Positions 1 to 6,702 of a stretch of 7,284 nt of DNA are shown piece after piece; position 1 is the first letter of the stretch; each line of letters opens with the position of its first letter. The position numbers were made by a program, and so were the translations under genes. This DNA is from Bacillota bacterium. Lineage in GTDB: Bacteria; Bacillota; Bacilli; Tumebacillales; Effusibacillaceae. The notes beneath the pieces are model-generated. The model saw only the letters and a program-made list of their open reading frames with translations. It was not told the DNA's origin and searched no databases. The DNA is taken from positions 1-7,284 of the forward strand of contig JAGVBM010000112.1 in assembly GCA_020059765.1 (NCBI GenBank), written 5' to 3'.

Positions 1-3000
1 CGCTTCCGGCAGGGTGACGACATATCCGTCCACACCTTGGGAAGCCGGATCCGGATTGTGCGTGGTGACAAATTCGTTCTCCGTAACCGCCAATGTAACG
101 GGCAAATCTGCGAGTTGCCCGATGCCGGTTCCCGGATTGCCCACCTGTATGGTGGCTTGGGTGATAAACGGCGGTTCCGGCTCAACTGTCAGCGGCTCGA
201 TGTTCGCTTTCTTGCCGGAGAATACTTGCACCTCGGCAATCTGCACTTCACCCAGCGTGTCGTTTTGCGCGTGATCGGCAATCAGCTTCACGTATTTTGC
301 TTTCACCGGTGTCGTCAGATCGAAGGACTTGTAATGCAGATCCGGTGTGACAGGGCGCGGCGGCTGCGTCGGAAAGGTTCCCTGCAGGACCGTCGTCCAC
401 ACCGTTCCGTCATTGGACACTTGCAGCGTGAAGTCTTTCAGGGCCGAGAATCGCGACTTCGCCACATCTTTGAAGGCGCTGACCTGCACGTTTGAAATCG
501 GCATCGGCTGGTCGCCTGCCAGGTCGACGATCCATTCGCCTCCCTTGAAACCGTTGCCGTCCTTTTGCGAGGCAAAAACGGTCGCTTCCGTATCGTCAAT
601 CAGGTTTTTCGCCGGGTTGCTGTCCGACTGGCTGGAGACGGCGATCACTTGCGCGCCGTTGCTGGCCGATGCCAAGTTCGGCGCCAATTTGATCGTCATC
701 GATTTGGTCTTGCCGGCCGTAATCTGCACGCTCTGAATCGTGCGGGAACCGTAGCCTTTCGCCTGAATTGTCATGTCGTAAATGCCTCCGACCATCGGCA
801 GCGCGAACATGCCATTGCCGCTGCTGGTCGTTGCGATGCTGGTGCGGGCTTCAAACTGGCCGACGATGATCCGGGCGTCGGCAATCGGCGCCCCCGTGTC
901 GGCGTTGATCACTTTCGCGGTCAGCTTTCCGTTCCACGCGGCGTTCGGATGGTCGTAGCCGGGAATCGGATCCAGGTCGTCTCCGCCTTGCGAAATGGCA
1001 ATGAAGCCAAGCCCGCGTTGGGCAAATGCACTCCATAATGTGTCGTAATGGGCCCCGTTATAACGAAGCACATCGGCGGCAATGATAGCCGCCCGCATAT
1101 CGGCCATGGACGGATCGGGCTTGGCAATCGGCATCGCGTCCAGCACCAACTGCTCGGCGATTGTTACGCCTGCGGAGGCACCATATTGGTTGACCAATTG
1201 CTGACGAACGTGCCATAGAATCGCTGCCCAAATCTCGCCGTCCGCATGCACTTCCGGCCCGACAACGTCAAATCCGATGTCGCCGAACTGCAACGGTGCT
1301 TCCGACAGGGACCAGTTGCGGATGCCCCGTTGGTTGTTGCCGGTCACATACTTGCCGACGATCGGTTCCGCTTCAAACCCTTGGGCCAGCAAGTAGTTCA
1401 TGCCGTACCAGTCGCCCCAGGCTTCGCCCATCGAACCGGCCTGATGGCTGTTAAGCGCTTCGCCGCCTGCCACCAACCGCTGCGACAAAGCGTGGGAATA
1501 CTCGTGGTAAATGACGCTGGCGTCAAAATCCCCGTCCGCATAAGGTGCTTCAAACGCTGCCGGAATCGGTTCCCACAGGAACATGCCGCTCCAAGACGGA
1601 ATACCGTCGGGAAGTGTCAGCATGTACGCATTGTCCCGTCCCGTGTACGTGGGGGATCCTCCCGACAACGCTCCCGCATGGGCCATGCCGAGGATCGGAT
1701 CCCCTTGCGAACCGCCTTTGCCGAAGTTGTCGACCTGCAGGTTGCCGGCCGGTTCCGTCCAGCCCAACTTGTAAAAATAGTCATGCAACAGGTTGTGATG
1801 GTAAAACAGGTTGGTGACTGCGCTCTCCATGTCCTGCGCATAGGAAGGCGGCACCGTCTGCCCCTGGGTTTTCCGCCACGCGTCAAAGAAGGTGTAGTTA
1901 AACTGCCCCAACGGATCGGCGGGTCGGACGGCACCCGTTCCTTCCGGCACCAGAAAGTTGCTCCAGTTGGCATAGGAATCGGCATTGTTACCGATCGTCG
2001 TAATCCCCAGGTCGCCTGCCGGCAAGGTCCATCCGTTTGGGGACGCCGCCCGGTCTCCGGCAAAGGAACGCAAAACCTGGCTGCCGCCCTTTTCAGCGCC
2101 GGGATAATTTTCAAAAATCAGCCCGTGCGGTTCCAAATAATCCACCAGGGACCGCTGGTACAACTTCTCGCCGGTCGCCCCGTCAATCACCACTTCATGG
2201 GCCTGATTGAGTTTCTCGATCAGCAGCACGCGATAAGCCGGTCGGATTCCATTTCCCGTTAAAAATACGGCCTTCTTCACCCGCTGCTCAGCGGGGAACA
2301 CACTGCCCCCCGCAAATACGTCCCACCCCTTGTCGTTTTTCTGGAATTGCGGGGTGTAGGCAACCCCGGGTACAACCAGCGAGATCCCTTTTGCCAGCGC
2401 GTCTGCCGGAGTGAGTGCAAAATCGGCCGCCAACTGGCCCGATGGTCTTGCGCTGCCTGCAACAGTCAGAATTCGGCCGTCTTTGGCCACAGCGACGATG
2501 ATCCGCCCTCCGTAAACCGACTCGATCCCGCTCACCGTTTGTTGGAAAGTGACCGGATGCAGCCCGGTTCCCGGCATGGCGTAATCGCGAACGACCATCA
2601 AGGCATCCGCATCGGCGGCGCTGAGTCCAAACAGGGACGCGTTTTGTTTCAGCCAAGTTTTCGCAATGGTGACCGCGTCGCCGCTGGCTGGCTCGCTGAT
2701 ATAACCTTTCTCCCGGTAGATCATCGAGGGCGTGCCAAATATCGAATTCCATTGGATTTTGAGGCCTGCCCCGGATAATTGGATCAAAGACCGGGACGCA
2801 TCCAGTTGGACTTGCGTGGGCAGCACGCGTGGTGCCGCTTGCCGCACGTCATACACACGGTCTTCTGTCTGATCCCACATGTTGACTGACATTTGGGAAC
2901 TGGATTCGGACGCGGGTGCGGTCGTTCCCGCCGCAAATCCTGGACCGCCCACTGTCAAAACTTGTCCGACGAGAATCGCCGAACCGATAACGCCAAGCCA

Positions 3001-3015
3001 TACTTTGGAAGACAT
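1..3015 (-). CDS. Secreted M36 (fungalysin-like) zinc metallopeptidase with discoidin domain, 3' end cut by window edge
   Basis: One uninterrupted frame of 1005 codons starts at ATG 3015 and leaves the window without a stop. An AAGGGGG ribosome binding site (3024-3030) lies 8 nt upstream. It should be an exported endopeptidase degrading extracellular protein. A signal peptide covers about residues 1-29. A propeptide follows, with an FTP-like segment (~130-190) and a PepSY-like segment (~255-290). The catalytic domain (~300-685) shows NLFYHHNLLHD (402-412), the zinc motif HEYSH (504-508; H504 and H508 ligands, E505 catalytic), the third ligand E531 in GSMGEAWGD, and HADGEIWA (590-597), all fungalysin hallmarks. 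Next come a carboxypeptidase-regulatory-like beta domain (~697-780), an F5/8 type C domain (~785-933) probably binding glycan or surface, and an unassigned tail. It is second in an operon with the SLH gene. HEYSHA replaces the more common HEYTHG. Family is clear; substrate is unknown. Confidence 0.93.
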   Translation of the reverse strand, partial: MSSKVWLGVIGSAILVGQVLTVGGPGFAAGTTAPASESSSQMSVNMWDQTEDRVYDVRQAAPRVLPTQVQLDASRSLIQLSGAGLKIQWNSIFGTPSMIYREKGYISEPASGDAVTIAKTWLKQNASLFGLSAADADALMVVRDYAMPGTGLHPVTFQQTVSGIESVYGGRIIVAVAKDGRILTVAGSARPSGQLAADFALTPADALAKGISLVVPGVAYTPQFQKNDKGWDVFAGGSVFPAEQRVKKAVFLTGNGIRPAYRVLLIEKLNQAHEVVIDGATGEKLYQRSLVDYLEPHGLIFENYPGAEKGGSQVLRSFAGDRAASPNGWTLPAGDLGITTIGNNADSYANWSNFLVPEGTGAVRPADPLGQFNYTFFDAWRKTQGQTVPPSYAQDMESAVTNLFYHHNLLHDYFYKLGWTEPAGNLQVDNFGKGGSQGDPILGMAHAGALSGGSPTYTGRDNAYMLTLPDGIPSWSGMFLWEPIPAAFEAPYADGDFDASVIYHEYSHALSQRLVAGGEALNSHQAGSMGEAWGDWYGMNYLLAQGFEAEPIVGKYVTGNNQRGIRNWSLSEAPLQFGDIGFDVVGPEVHADGEIWAAILWHVRQQLVNQYGASAGVTIAEQLVLDAMPIAKPDPSMADMRAAIIAADVLRYNGAHYDTLWSAFAQRGLGFIAISQGGDDLDPIPGYDHPNAAWNGKLTAKVINADTGAPIADARIIVGQFEARTSIATTSSGNGMFALPMVGGIYDMTIQAKGYGSRTIQSVQITAGKTKSMTIKLAPNLASASNGAQVIAVSSQSDSNPAKNLIDDTEATVFASQKDGNGFKGGEWIVDLAGDQPMPISNVQVSAFKDVAKSRFSALKDFTLQVSNDGTVWTTVLQGTFPTQPPRPVTPDLHYKSFDLTTPVKAKYVKLIADHAQNDTLGEVQIAEVQVFSGKKANIEPLTVEPEPPFITQATIQVGNPGTGIGQLADLPVTLAVTENEFVTTHNPDPASQGVDGYVVTLPEA

Positions 3016-3023
3016 TCTCCGTT

Positions 3024-3030
3024 CCCCCTT
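3024..3030 (-). promoter_or_regulatory. Ribosome binding site of the M36 peptidase, overlapping the upstream stop codon
   Basis: On the minus strand AAGGGGG lies 8 nt before the ATG at 3015. Its first two bases are the last two bases of the TAA (3029-3031) that ends the SLH gene. This fixes the peptidase start and suggests that the two genes are translated from one mRNA, possibly with translational coupling. Confidence 0.8.
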
Positions 3031-3856
3031 ATTGCATTTCCGTCAATTCCGGACGGTATTTGACGAGTGATTCTTCAACAACGGTACGCAGTGATTCGTG
3101 AGCTTCGACAGCCGCTTCTTCCACCCAGCCAAAGGACCAACTGTCGCGGGGGACATCGGGAAAATGCTGTTTCACCCGCACCTCTCCGTCTGCCAGCGGG
3201 CCGCGCAGAAACGCCAAACCTAGCAGTTTGGCGGCTGCCTGCCGATCCGTTTGATCATCCGGCAGAAATTGATTGTCTCCGACTCCGTTCACCAGCCCAA
3301 GTTGTTTGGCGGTGCCGATGAACTGGCTGGCCCAATGGTTCACCGTGTCGGAAAAACCTTCCGGAGCGGAAAGCGGTTCAATCCCTCTTACCTGCAATAC
3401 CAGTACCGTCATTTCGGCACGGGTAATCGGTTGATTCGGCCGGAATGAACCATCGGGGTATCCTTGCATGTAACCTGCTTTCGTCACGCTGGTGATATAG
3501 TGGTGTCCCCAGTGAGTGGTTGCCACGTCGGTATAGGGTTTGTCGAGTTCTTTGTCATAGGCCAATTTTTTGACCCTTACTGCCACGGCAGCCGCTTCCG
3601 CACGGGTAATCGGGGCCGTCGGATGGAATTTCCCGTCGGGAAAACCGATCATGAACGGTTGATGGATCTCATTTCCCGGCTGTGTCCCCGGCTGGACGGT
3701 GAGATCCACCGACCCTCCCGCTTCTCCCGATACTCCCTGTTCCACCGTTGTTTGACCGTCTGCCGCCTTCCCCTCCTGCGGCGCTCCCAACATTCCTGTC
3801 AGGGCGAACGTGCTGGCAAACAGCATAAACGGTACCCCTTTTTTCATCTTCTTCAT
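3029..3856 (-). CDS. Secreted SLH-repeat (S-layer homology) protein
   Basis: This 275-residue exported protein probably attaches to secondary cell-wall polymer through SLH repeats. The start ATG (3856) follows GGAGGAGG by 7 nt. A Lys-rich, hydrophobic signal peptide ends near residue 31. Residues 32-65 are a low-complexity linker. SLH repeats follow. The first (~66-99) lacks its FxDv..HW half but keeps FPDGKF and ITRAE (83-87). The second (~108-157) is complete, with YTDV, HWGHHYI, GYPDGSF and ITRAE (144-148). The third (~168-216) has FSDT and HWASQFI, but the ITRAE site reads TDRQA. A fourth front half starts at FPDVPRDSW (232-240). In known SLH proteins the TRAE motif contacts the wall polymer, so only two of the repeats look binding-competent (inference). 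No other domain is present, so it may be an anchor or accessory to the M36 peptidase encoded 13 nt downstream. Confidence 0.92.
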   Translation of the reverse strand: MKKMKKGVPFMLFASTFALTGMLGAPQEGKAADGQTTVEQGVSGEAGGSVDLTVQPGTQPGNEIHQPFMIGFPDGKFHPTAPITRAEAAAVAVRVKKLAYDKELDKPYTDVATTHWGHHYITSVTKAGYMQGYPDGSFRPNQPITRAEMTVLVLQVRGIEPLSAPEGFSDTVNHWASQFIGTAKQLGLVNGVGDNQFLPDDQTDRQAAAKLLGLAFLRGPLADGEVRVKQHFPDVPRDSWSFGWVEEAAVEAHESLRTVVEESLVKYRPELTEMQ

Positions 3857-3894
3857 ACCATCGCCTCCTCCAAAATCAATCTGTTTTGGGGATT

Positions 3895-3923
3895 TTTGTA
3901 TCTGTTATAGAATAACGAGTCAA
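3895..3923 (-). promoter_or_regulatory. Candidate sigma-A promoter of the SLH/M36 operon
   Basis: Reading the minus strand, TTGACT (3918-3923, 5/6 to the -35 consensus) is followed after exactly 17 nt by TACAAA (3895-3900, 4/6 to the -10). Transcription would start near 3888, about 30 nt before the SLH ATG. It lies downstream of the terminator at 3984-4012, giving the operon its own start. The perfect palindrome CAAAAAATTTTTTG (3921-3934) covers the upstream edge of the -35 and may act as an UP element or bent DNA. Confidence 0.55.
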
Positions 3924-3983
3924 AAAATTTTTTGCGGGGGTATTTGGCAAAATAAAAAAATTCATATTCCAACAAAAATCGAT

Positions 3984-4012
3984 AAAAAAACGACCTCCCG
4001 CAGAGGGAGGTC
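3984..4012 (-). terminator. Intrinsic terminator of the gamma-glutamylcyclotransferase-family gene
   Basis: An 8-bp perfect inverted repeat (GACCTCCC at 3992-3999 and GGGAGGTC at 4005-4012, 5-nt loop) is followed on the minus strand by C-to-G base 3991 and a run of seven T (3984-3990). It sits 35 nt beyond the minus-strand stop codon at 4048. The plus-strand exit has no T tract, so it works in one direction only. It separates this gene from the SLH/M36 operon further downstream. Confidence 0.9.
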
Positions 4013-4047
4013 ATTCAAAAACAAATCTTGCAGCACTTTTTGTGCGA

Positions 4048-4488
4048 TTATCGGCCAGCCTCGTTGAATTCTGCGCTTCTTTCCCGCATCCAATCCGCCC
4101 AGTCACCGTTTTCGACAAGAATCCCGTATTCCTCGACCCAGCTTCTCCTGCTGTCGGAGTACAGATAGACAAAGCAGGCTTCGGAACGGCCATCGGAAGT
4201 GGTCGCGGTTAGGGTCAGCCTTTCATATTCATTGTCCTGCCCGGCTCCGTGATAGTTCTCCAGCTCATCCAAAATCGCCAACGACGTCTCCCCATCCGCC
4301 AACTCCAGCAATTCCCCCCGTACCTCACCGGCACCCGCAAACAAGGCCGGGTACTCAAAAGGAAGATGGTAGAGAGTTCCGCGGATAGCGGCCGGTTGCA
4401 CCGAGCGGACTTTATCAGCAATCAAGTGATGGTATCGTTGCCCACACTGCAGCGTTCCGTAGACAAATACTTTGACAGTCATTTCCAC
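4048..4488 (-). CDS. Gamma-glutamylcyclotransferase / AIG2-like family protein, probable GTG start
   Basis: This is a small cytoplasmic enzyme-fold protein (146 residues) of the GGCT/AIG2 superfamily, whose members release 5-oxoproline from gamma-glutamyl compounds. The family signature FVYGTL (8-13) forms the substrate-binding loop. The candidate catalytic acid is E77 in LDELENYHG, followed by the usual Y..R spacing (Y88, R90). Length fits the single-domain family. Start choice: an ATG at 4578 would give a 30-residue extension not expected for the fold, and it has no ribosome site. GTG 4488 stands 9 nt from a perfect AGGAGG (4498-4503), while ATG 4482 is 15 nt away, so GTG is preferred. It is monocistronic, with its own terminator at 3984-4012, and divergent from the EamA transporter. 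The true substrate cannot be read from sequence, as bacterial members are mostly uncharacterised. Confidence 0.87.
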   Translation of the reverse strand: MEMTVKVFVYGTLQCGQRYHHLIADKVRSVQPAAIRGTLYHLPFEYPALFAGAGEVRGELLELADGETSLAILDELENYHGAGQDNEYERLTLTATTSDGRSEACFVYLYSDSRRSWVEEYGILVENGDWADWMRERSAEFNEAGR

Positions 4489-4497
4489 AAACCGATG

Positions 4498-4503
4498 CCT
4501 CCT
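4498..4503 (-). promoter_or_regulatory. Ribosome binding site that decides the GTG start at 4488
   Basis: AGGAGG on the minus strand lies 9 nt before GTG 4488 and 15 nt before the in-frame ATG 4482. The normal spacing points to GTG, adding Met-Glu in front of MTVKVFVYGTL. Confidence 0.65.
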
Positions 4504-4556
4504 CTTTGTTTCCCATGCATAACCGCAGATTATTCTGATTTTACCATATCCCAACC

Positions 4557-4585
4557 TTGTAATGTTGGAAAAAATCATTTATTCT
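4557..4585 (+). promoter_or_regulatory. Candidate sigma-A promoter of the EamA transporter
   Basis: TTGTAA (4557-4562, 4/6) and TATTCT (4580-4585, 4/6) are separated by exactly 17 nt, placing the transcript start near 4592, about 49 nt before the ATG at 4641. The start would fall before the alternative ATG 4602, so it does not discriminate between the two. The short inverted repeat CCAAC-N8-GTTGG (4551-4568) overlaps the -35. Confidence 0.4.
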
Positions 4586-4628
4586 GACTCTGGGCGATCC
4601 GATGACGGCGTCCTTAACACTGTCCGTT

Positions 4629-4636
4629 AAGAGGTG
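4629..4636 (+). promoter_or_regulatory. Ribosome binding site fixing the transporter start at 4641
   Basis: AAGAGGTG is complementary to the 16S 3' end and stands 4 nt before ATG 4641. No comparable site precedes the alternative ATG at 4602. Confidence 0.6.
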
Positions 4637-4640
4637 CCTT

Positions 4641-5510
4641 ATGGCGGTTTCCATCTTTCTGTTCTTGCTTTTGTCCTCTTTCGGTCATGCCCTGTGGAAC
4701 GCCATTGCCAAGCGGGTCGAAGATCGGGATTCGTTTTTTACGTTGATTCTCGGCATTTCCGTTCTCTTGTATTTTCCGCTTGCCCTCTATTTGCAGCAAA
4801 CATCCTTCTTTCCCGCCAGCGCCTGGAAGTGGGTCGCGGTCAGCACCCTTTTTGAAATCCTGTATTTCGTCACATTGGCCAAAGCCTATCAAACGGCTTC
4901 CTACTCCAGCGCCTATCCGGTTGTGCGGGGCACGGCGCCGCTCTTTACAGCCCTCTTGGCCATCCTGTTGGCCGGGGCATCCCTTTCCACCGCCGGAATC
5001 AGCGGGATTCTGCTGATTGTGGCCGGCATTCTGCTGGTCAATCAAACCCGCTTCTCCTTCCAACAATGGTTCGAATCGGTTCGTTTCACTGGAGGTTTGC
5101 GGTGGGCATTCCTGGCCGGCATTTTTTCCGCCGGGTACAATCTCAGTGACAGCATGGCCGCCCAAGAAATGTCGGCGATCTTGTTCAAATATGCTGTATT
5201 TGTCGGCTTGTTTGCCGGAAAATTCTTGCTGGACAGCCGCCGGAGCGGTTTCCGTTCCCACCTGGCCTTGTTCCGACAACATCCGTGGGCCGCTCTTGCC
5301 GCCGGAATGCTGGTATTCGGTGCCAACGCGATTGCCGTGTATGCGATGCAGACCACATCCGTCGCCTATGTGGCTGCCGTTCGTGAAATGAGCATCGTGT
5401 TCTCCGCTTGGATCGGAATGTTGTGGCTAAAAGAAAAGATCCATTCTGTGAAATGGATCTCCATCGCCTTGATCCTTACCGGCGTCCTGCTGATCAAATT
5501 TCAGAGCTGA
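4641..5510 (+). CDS. EamA/DMT-family transporter, 10 transmembrane segments
   Basis: This inner-membrane protein of 289 residues belongs to the drug/metabolite transporter superfamily, usually exporters of small metabolites or amino acids. Ten hydrophobic segments fall into two EamA halves of five helices each. The halves carry related motifs: PVVRGTAPLF at the fourth helix (~85-94) and AAVREMSIVFSA at the ninth (~244-255), the latter followed by WLKEK, typical of the family. ATG 4641 is preferred because AAGAGGTG (4629-4636) lies just before it and because it starts directly at the first helix. The in-frame ATG 4602 would add 13 residues and has no ribosome site. It is divergent from the cyclotransferase gene and convergent with the aldo-keto reductase 26 nt downstream. 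The stop codon lies in the second copy of a 17-nt tandem duplication. Substrate is not predictable. Confidence 0.9.
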   Translation: MAVSIFLFLLLSSFGHALWNAIAKRVEDRDSFFTLILGISVLLYFPLALYLQQTSFFPASAWKWVAVSTLFEILYFVTLAKAYQTASYSSAYPVVRGTAPLFTALLAILLAGASLSTAGISGILLIVAGILLVNQTRFSFQQWFESVRFTGGLRWAFLAGIFSAGYNLSDSMAAQEMSAILFKYAVFVGLFAGKFLLDSRRSGFRSHLALFRQHPWAALAAGMLVFGANAIAVYAMQTTSVAYVAAVREMSIVFSAWIGMLWLKEKIHSVKWISIALILTGVLLIKFQS

Positions 5511-5521
5511 TCAAATTTCAG
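5489..5521. repeat. 17-nt tandem direct duplication at a convergent gene junction
   Basis: The 16-mer GCTGATCAAATTTCAG occurs at 5489-5504 and again at 5506-5521, a period of 17 nt. The first copy encodes the transporter C-terminus (LLIKFQ). Because 17 is not a multiple of 3, the second copy is read in another frame as AGC TGA and supplies the stop codon at 5508-5510. The copies are identical, suggesting recent slippage or selection. Confidence 0.9.
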
Positions 5522-5536
5522 CAGCGGATCGCGAAT

Positions 5537-6367
5537 TTAGAACAGAAACTGATCCGGATCCGGTCCAATCCGGCGGTTTTCGTTCAAGGCGTCAATCCGA
5601 GCCAGTTCATCCGCCGAAAGCTCGAAGTCATAGATGTCGGCATTTTCTGCGATTCGCTCTGCGCGAATCGATTTCGGAATCGTTACCACTTCCTGCTGCA
5701 AATCCCAACGCAACACGACTTGCGAAGGTGTCTTGCCATATTGCTGCGCAATCTCGGTGATTACCGGATGCTGCAGCACTTCCCCGCGCATTAACGGACT
5801 CCAGGCTTCCAACTGGATGCTCCGGTCTTTGCAGAACTCGAGCAGCTCTTTTTGTGTCAAGCGCGGATGATATTCCACCTGGTTGACCATCGGCACAATT
5901 TCGCTGTTCTCCATCAGGTTCTGCAAGTGACGGATCTGAAAATTGCTGACCCCGATAGCGCGGACAAGTCCTTCTTTGTACAGTTTCTCAAGTGCTTTCC
6001 AGGTTTCTATGTATTTGTCCCTGCCAGGCCAATGAACCAGGTACAGATCGATGTAGTCGAGGTCCAGTTTCTTTCGGCTGCGTTCAAAAGCGGCCAGCGT
6101 CGAGTCGTATCCTTGATCGGTATTCCAGACTTTCGTTGTGACAAATATTTCTTCCCGGGGCACGCCCGACTCCCGGATGCCTTTGCCAACCCCTGCTTCA
6201 TTTTCGTAAAAAGCGGCCGTATCAATACTGCGATACCCGGTTTGAATCGCGGCTTTCACCGCTTTTTCCACTTCATCGCCTTCATTGACCTTGAACACGC
6301 CGAGCCCCAGCCACGGCATCTTCACACCGTTGTGCAGCACGGCTGAGTCAGAAATATGTTTGATCAT
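5537..6367 (-). CDS. yvgN: YvgN-like aldo-keto reductase (glyoxal/methylglyoxal reductase type)
   Basis: This cytoplasmic NADPH-dependent reductase has 276 residues, the same length as Bacillus subtilis YvgN (AKR5G), which reduces glyoxal and methylglyoxal. Recalled similarity runs along the whole chain, for example KLHNGV-type start, GYRSIDTA, KVWN.DQGY, LVHWPG, AIGVSNF, PMVNQVEYHPRLTQKEL, AWSPLM and a GPDPDQFLF end. The catalytic tetrad is D49, Y54, K79 and H112. The NADPH-binding signature is IPKSIRAERIAEN (230-242). ATG 6367 is chosen because GGGGGG (6376-6381) lies 8 nt upstream and because it matches the family N-terminus. The in-frame TTG at 6442 would add 25 residues across the promoter. 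It probably detoxifies reactive aldehydes. It stands alone, convergent with the transporter. Physiological substrate is inferred from family only. Confidence 0.93.
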   Translation of the reverse strand: MIKHISDSAVLHNGVKMPWLGLGVFKVNEGDEVEKAVKAAIQTGYRSIDTAAFYENEAGVGKGIRESGVPREEIFVTTKVWNTDQGYDSTLAAFERSRKKLDLDYIDLYLVHWPGRDKYIETWKALEKLYKEGLVRAIGVSNFQIRHLQNLMENSEIVPMVNQVEYHPRLTQKELLEFCKDRSIQLEAWSPLMRGEVLQHPVITEIAQQYGKTPSQVVLRWDLQQEVVTIPKSIRAERIAENADIYDFELSADELARIDALNENRRIGPDPDQFLF

Positions 6368-6406
6368 CCTCTCATCCCCCCGTTCTGCATAATGCCTTTC
6401 CAACTC

Positions 6407-6412
6407 ATCATA
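6407..6412 (-). promoter_or_regulatory. Candidate extended -10 promoter of the aldo-keto reductase
   Basis: On the minus strand TGG-TATGAT combines a 5/6 -10 box (6407-6412) with the TGn extension that can replace a -35. Transcription would begin near 6400, leaving a leader of about 33 nt with the GGGGGG ribosome site. The nearest good -35 (TTGACG, 6437-6442) is 24 nt away, too far to pair with it. Confidence 0.45.
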
Positions 6413-6471
6413 CCACAATCTGCCCGCTGATGTTGCCGTCAAGCTGTAAATTCCGGTTCCCTTTCCATACT

Positions 6472-6499
6472 TTGTGGGCTGATTCTTTCAGTTTACTAT
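6472..6499 (+). promoter_or_regulatory. Weak candidate promoter of the riboswitch/NlpC transcript
   Basis: TTGTGG (6472-6477, 3/6) and TACTAT (6494-6499, 4/6) are 16 nt apart. A start near 6506 would place the whole aptamer in the leader. The match is weak, and the position just before the riboswitch is the main argument. Confidence 0.3.
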
Positions 6500-6522
6500 G
6501 TTATTCTTGTTGAGAAAATTTT

Positions 6523-6695
6523 AAGCCGAAGCTCATCATTGAGCGCGGGGGATCCAAAGCATCCTTGGGACAAGCCGGATGCAAGCGTGACAACGATTGC
6601 GATGCCATATCCATTCGTTGTCACGCAGGGGTGAAGCCAGTGAAATGGCAGGGTAATCCTCTTTACCTAACCCGTCAGCTAACCTCGCAGGCTGG
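6523..6695 (+). promoter_or_regulatory. Cyclic di-AMP riboswitch (ydaO/yuaA type)
   Basis: The leader of the NlpC/P60 gene carries the conserved blocks of the ydaO motif in order: GCGGGGGATCC (6544-6554), GGGGTGAAGCC (6628-6638) and, near the 3' end, CCGTCAGCTAACC (6672-6684) then TCGCAGGC. P1 can form between AGCC (6524-6527) and GGCT (6690-6693). Internal hairpins include GCATCC/GGATGC (6559-6564 with 6577-6582), a 12-bp stem (6585-6596 with 6615-6626), GCCA/TGGC (6636-6639 with 6646-6649) and GGTAA/TTACC (6652-6656 with 6663-6667). Known members bind c-di-AMP, mostly switch genes off, and often control wall hydrolases and potassium uptake. The next gene is a wall hydrolase, as expected. 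Exact boundaries are approximate. Confidence 0.9.
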
Positions 6696-6696
6696 A

Positions 6697-6702
6697 AAGG
6701 GG
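6697..6702 (+). promoter_or_regulatory. Ribosome binding site of the NlpC/P60 gene, abutting the riboswitch
   Basis: AAGGGG lies 9 nt before ATG 6712 and begins only 3 nt after the 3' strand of riboswitch P1 (6690-6693). There is no terminator hairpin between aptamer and start codon, so ribosome access is a plausible point of control. Confidence 0.75.

Noticed and set aside
1246..2262. A 338-residue plus-strand open frame opposite the M36 gene, with several other plus-strand frames in 14-2778
   Set aside because: They are Arg/Gln-rich antisense translations lacking domains or ribosome sites, and they lie opposite a frame with clear protease motifs throughout.
1..3015. Possible frameshift or decay in the large protease gene
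   Set aside because: The frame was followed codon by codon from 3015 to 1 without a stop, and motifs from N- to C-terminus are in one frame.
4614..5282. A 222-residue minus-strand open frame across the transporter gene
   Set aside because: It is Gln/Gly/Lys-rich with no hydrophobic or family pattern, and is the antisense shadow of the EamA gene.
5554..5580. Possible plus-strand terminator CCGGAT-N8-ATCCGG followed by CGGTTTT
   Set aside because: The stem is only 6 bp, the T run only four, and it lies in the conserved C-terminal codons of the reductase, which explain the sequence.
6368..6442. Longer aldo-keto reductase starting at TTG 6442
   Set aside because: The extra 25 residues are not part of the family, cover the likely promoter, and the ATG at 6367 has a good ribosome site.
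6437..6442. TTGACG as a -35 for the aldo-keto reductase
   Set aside because: It is 24 nt from the TATGAT box, and at 17 nt spacing it would face ATTGTG, which is not a -10.
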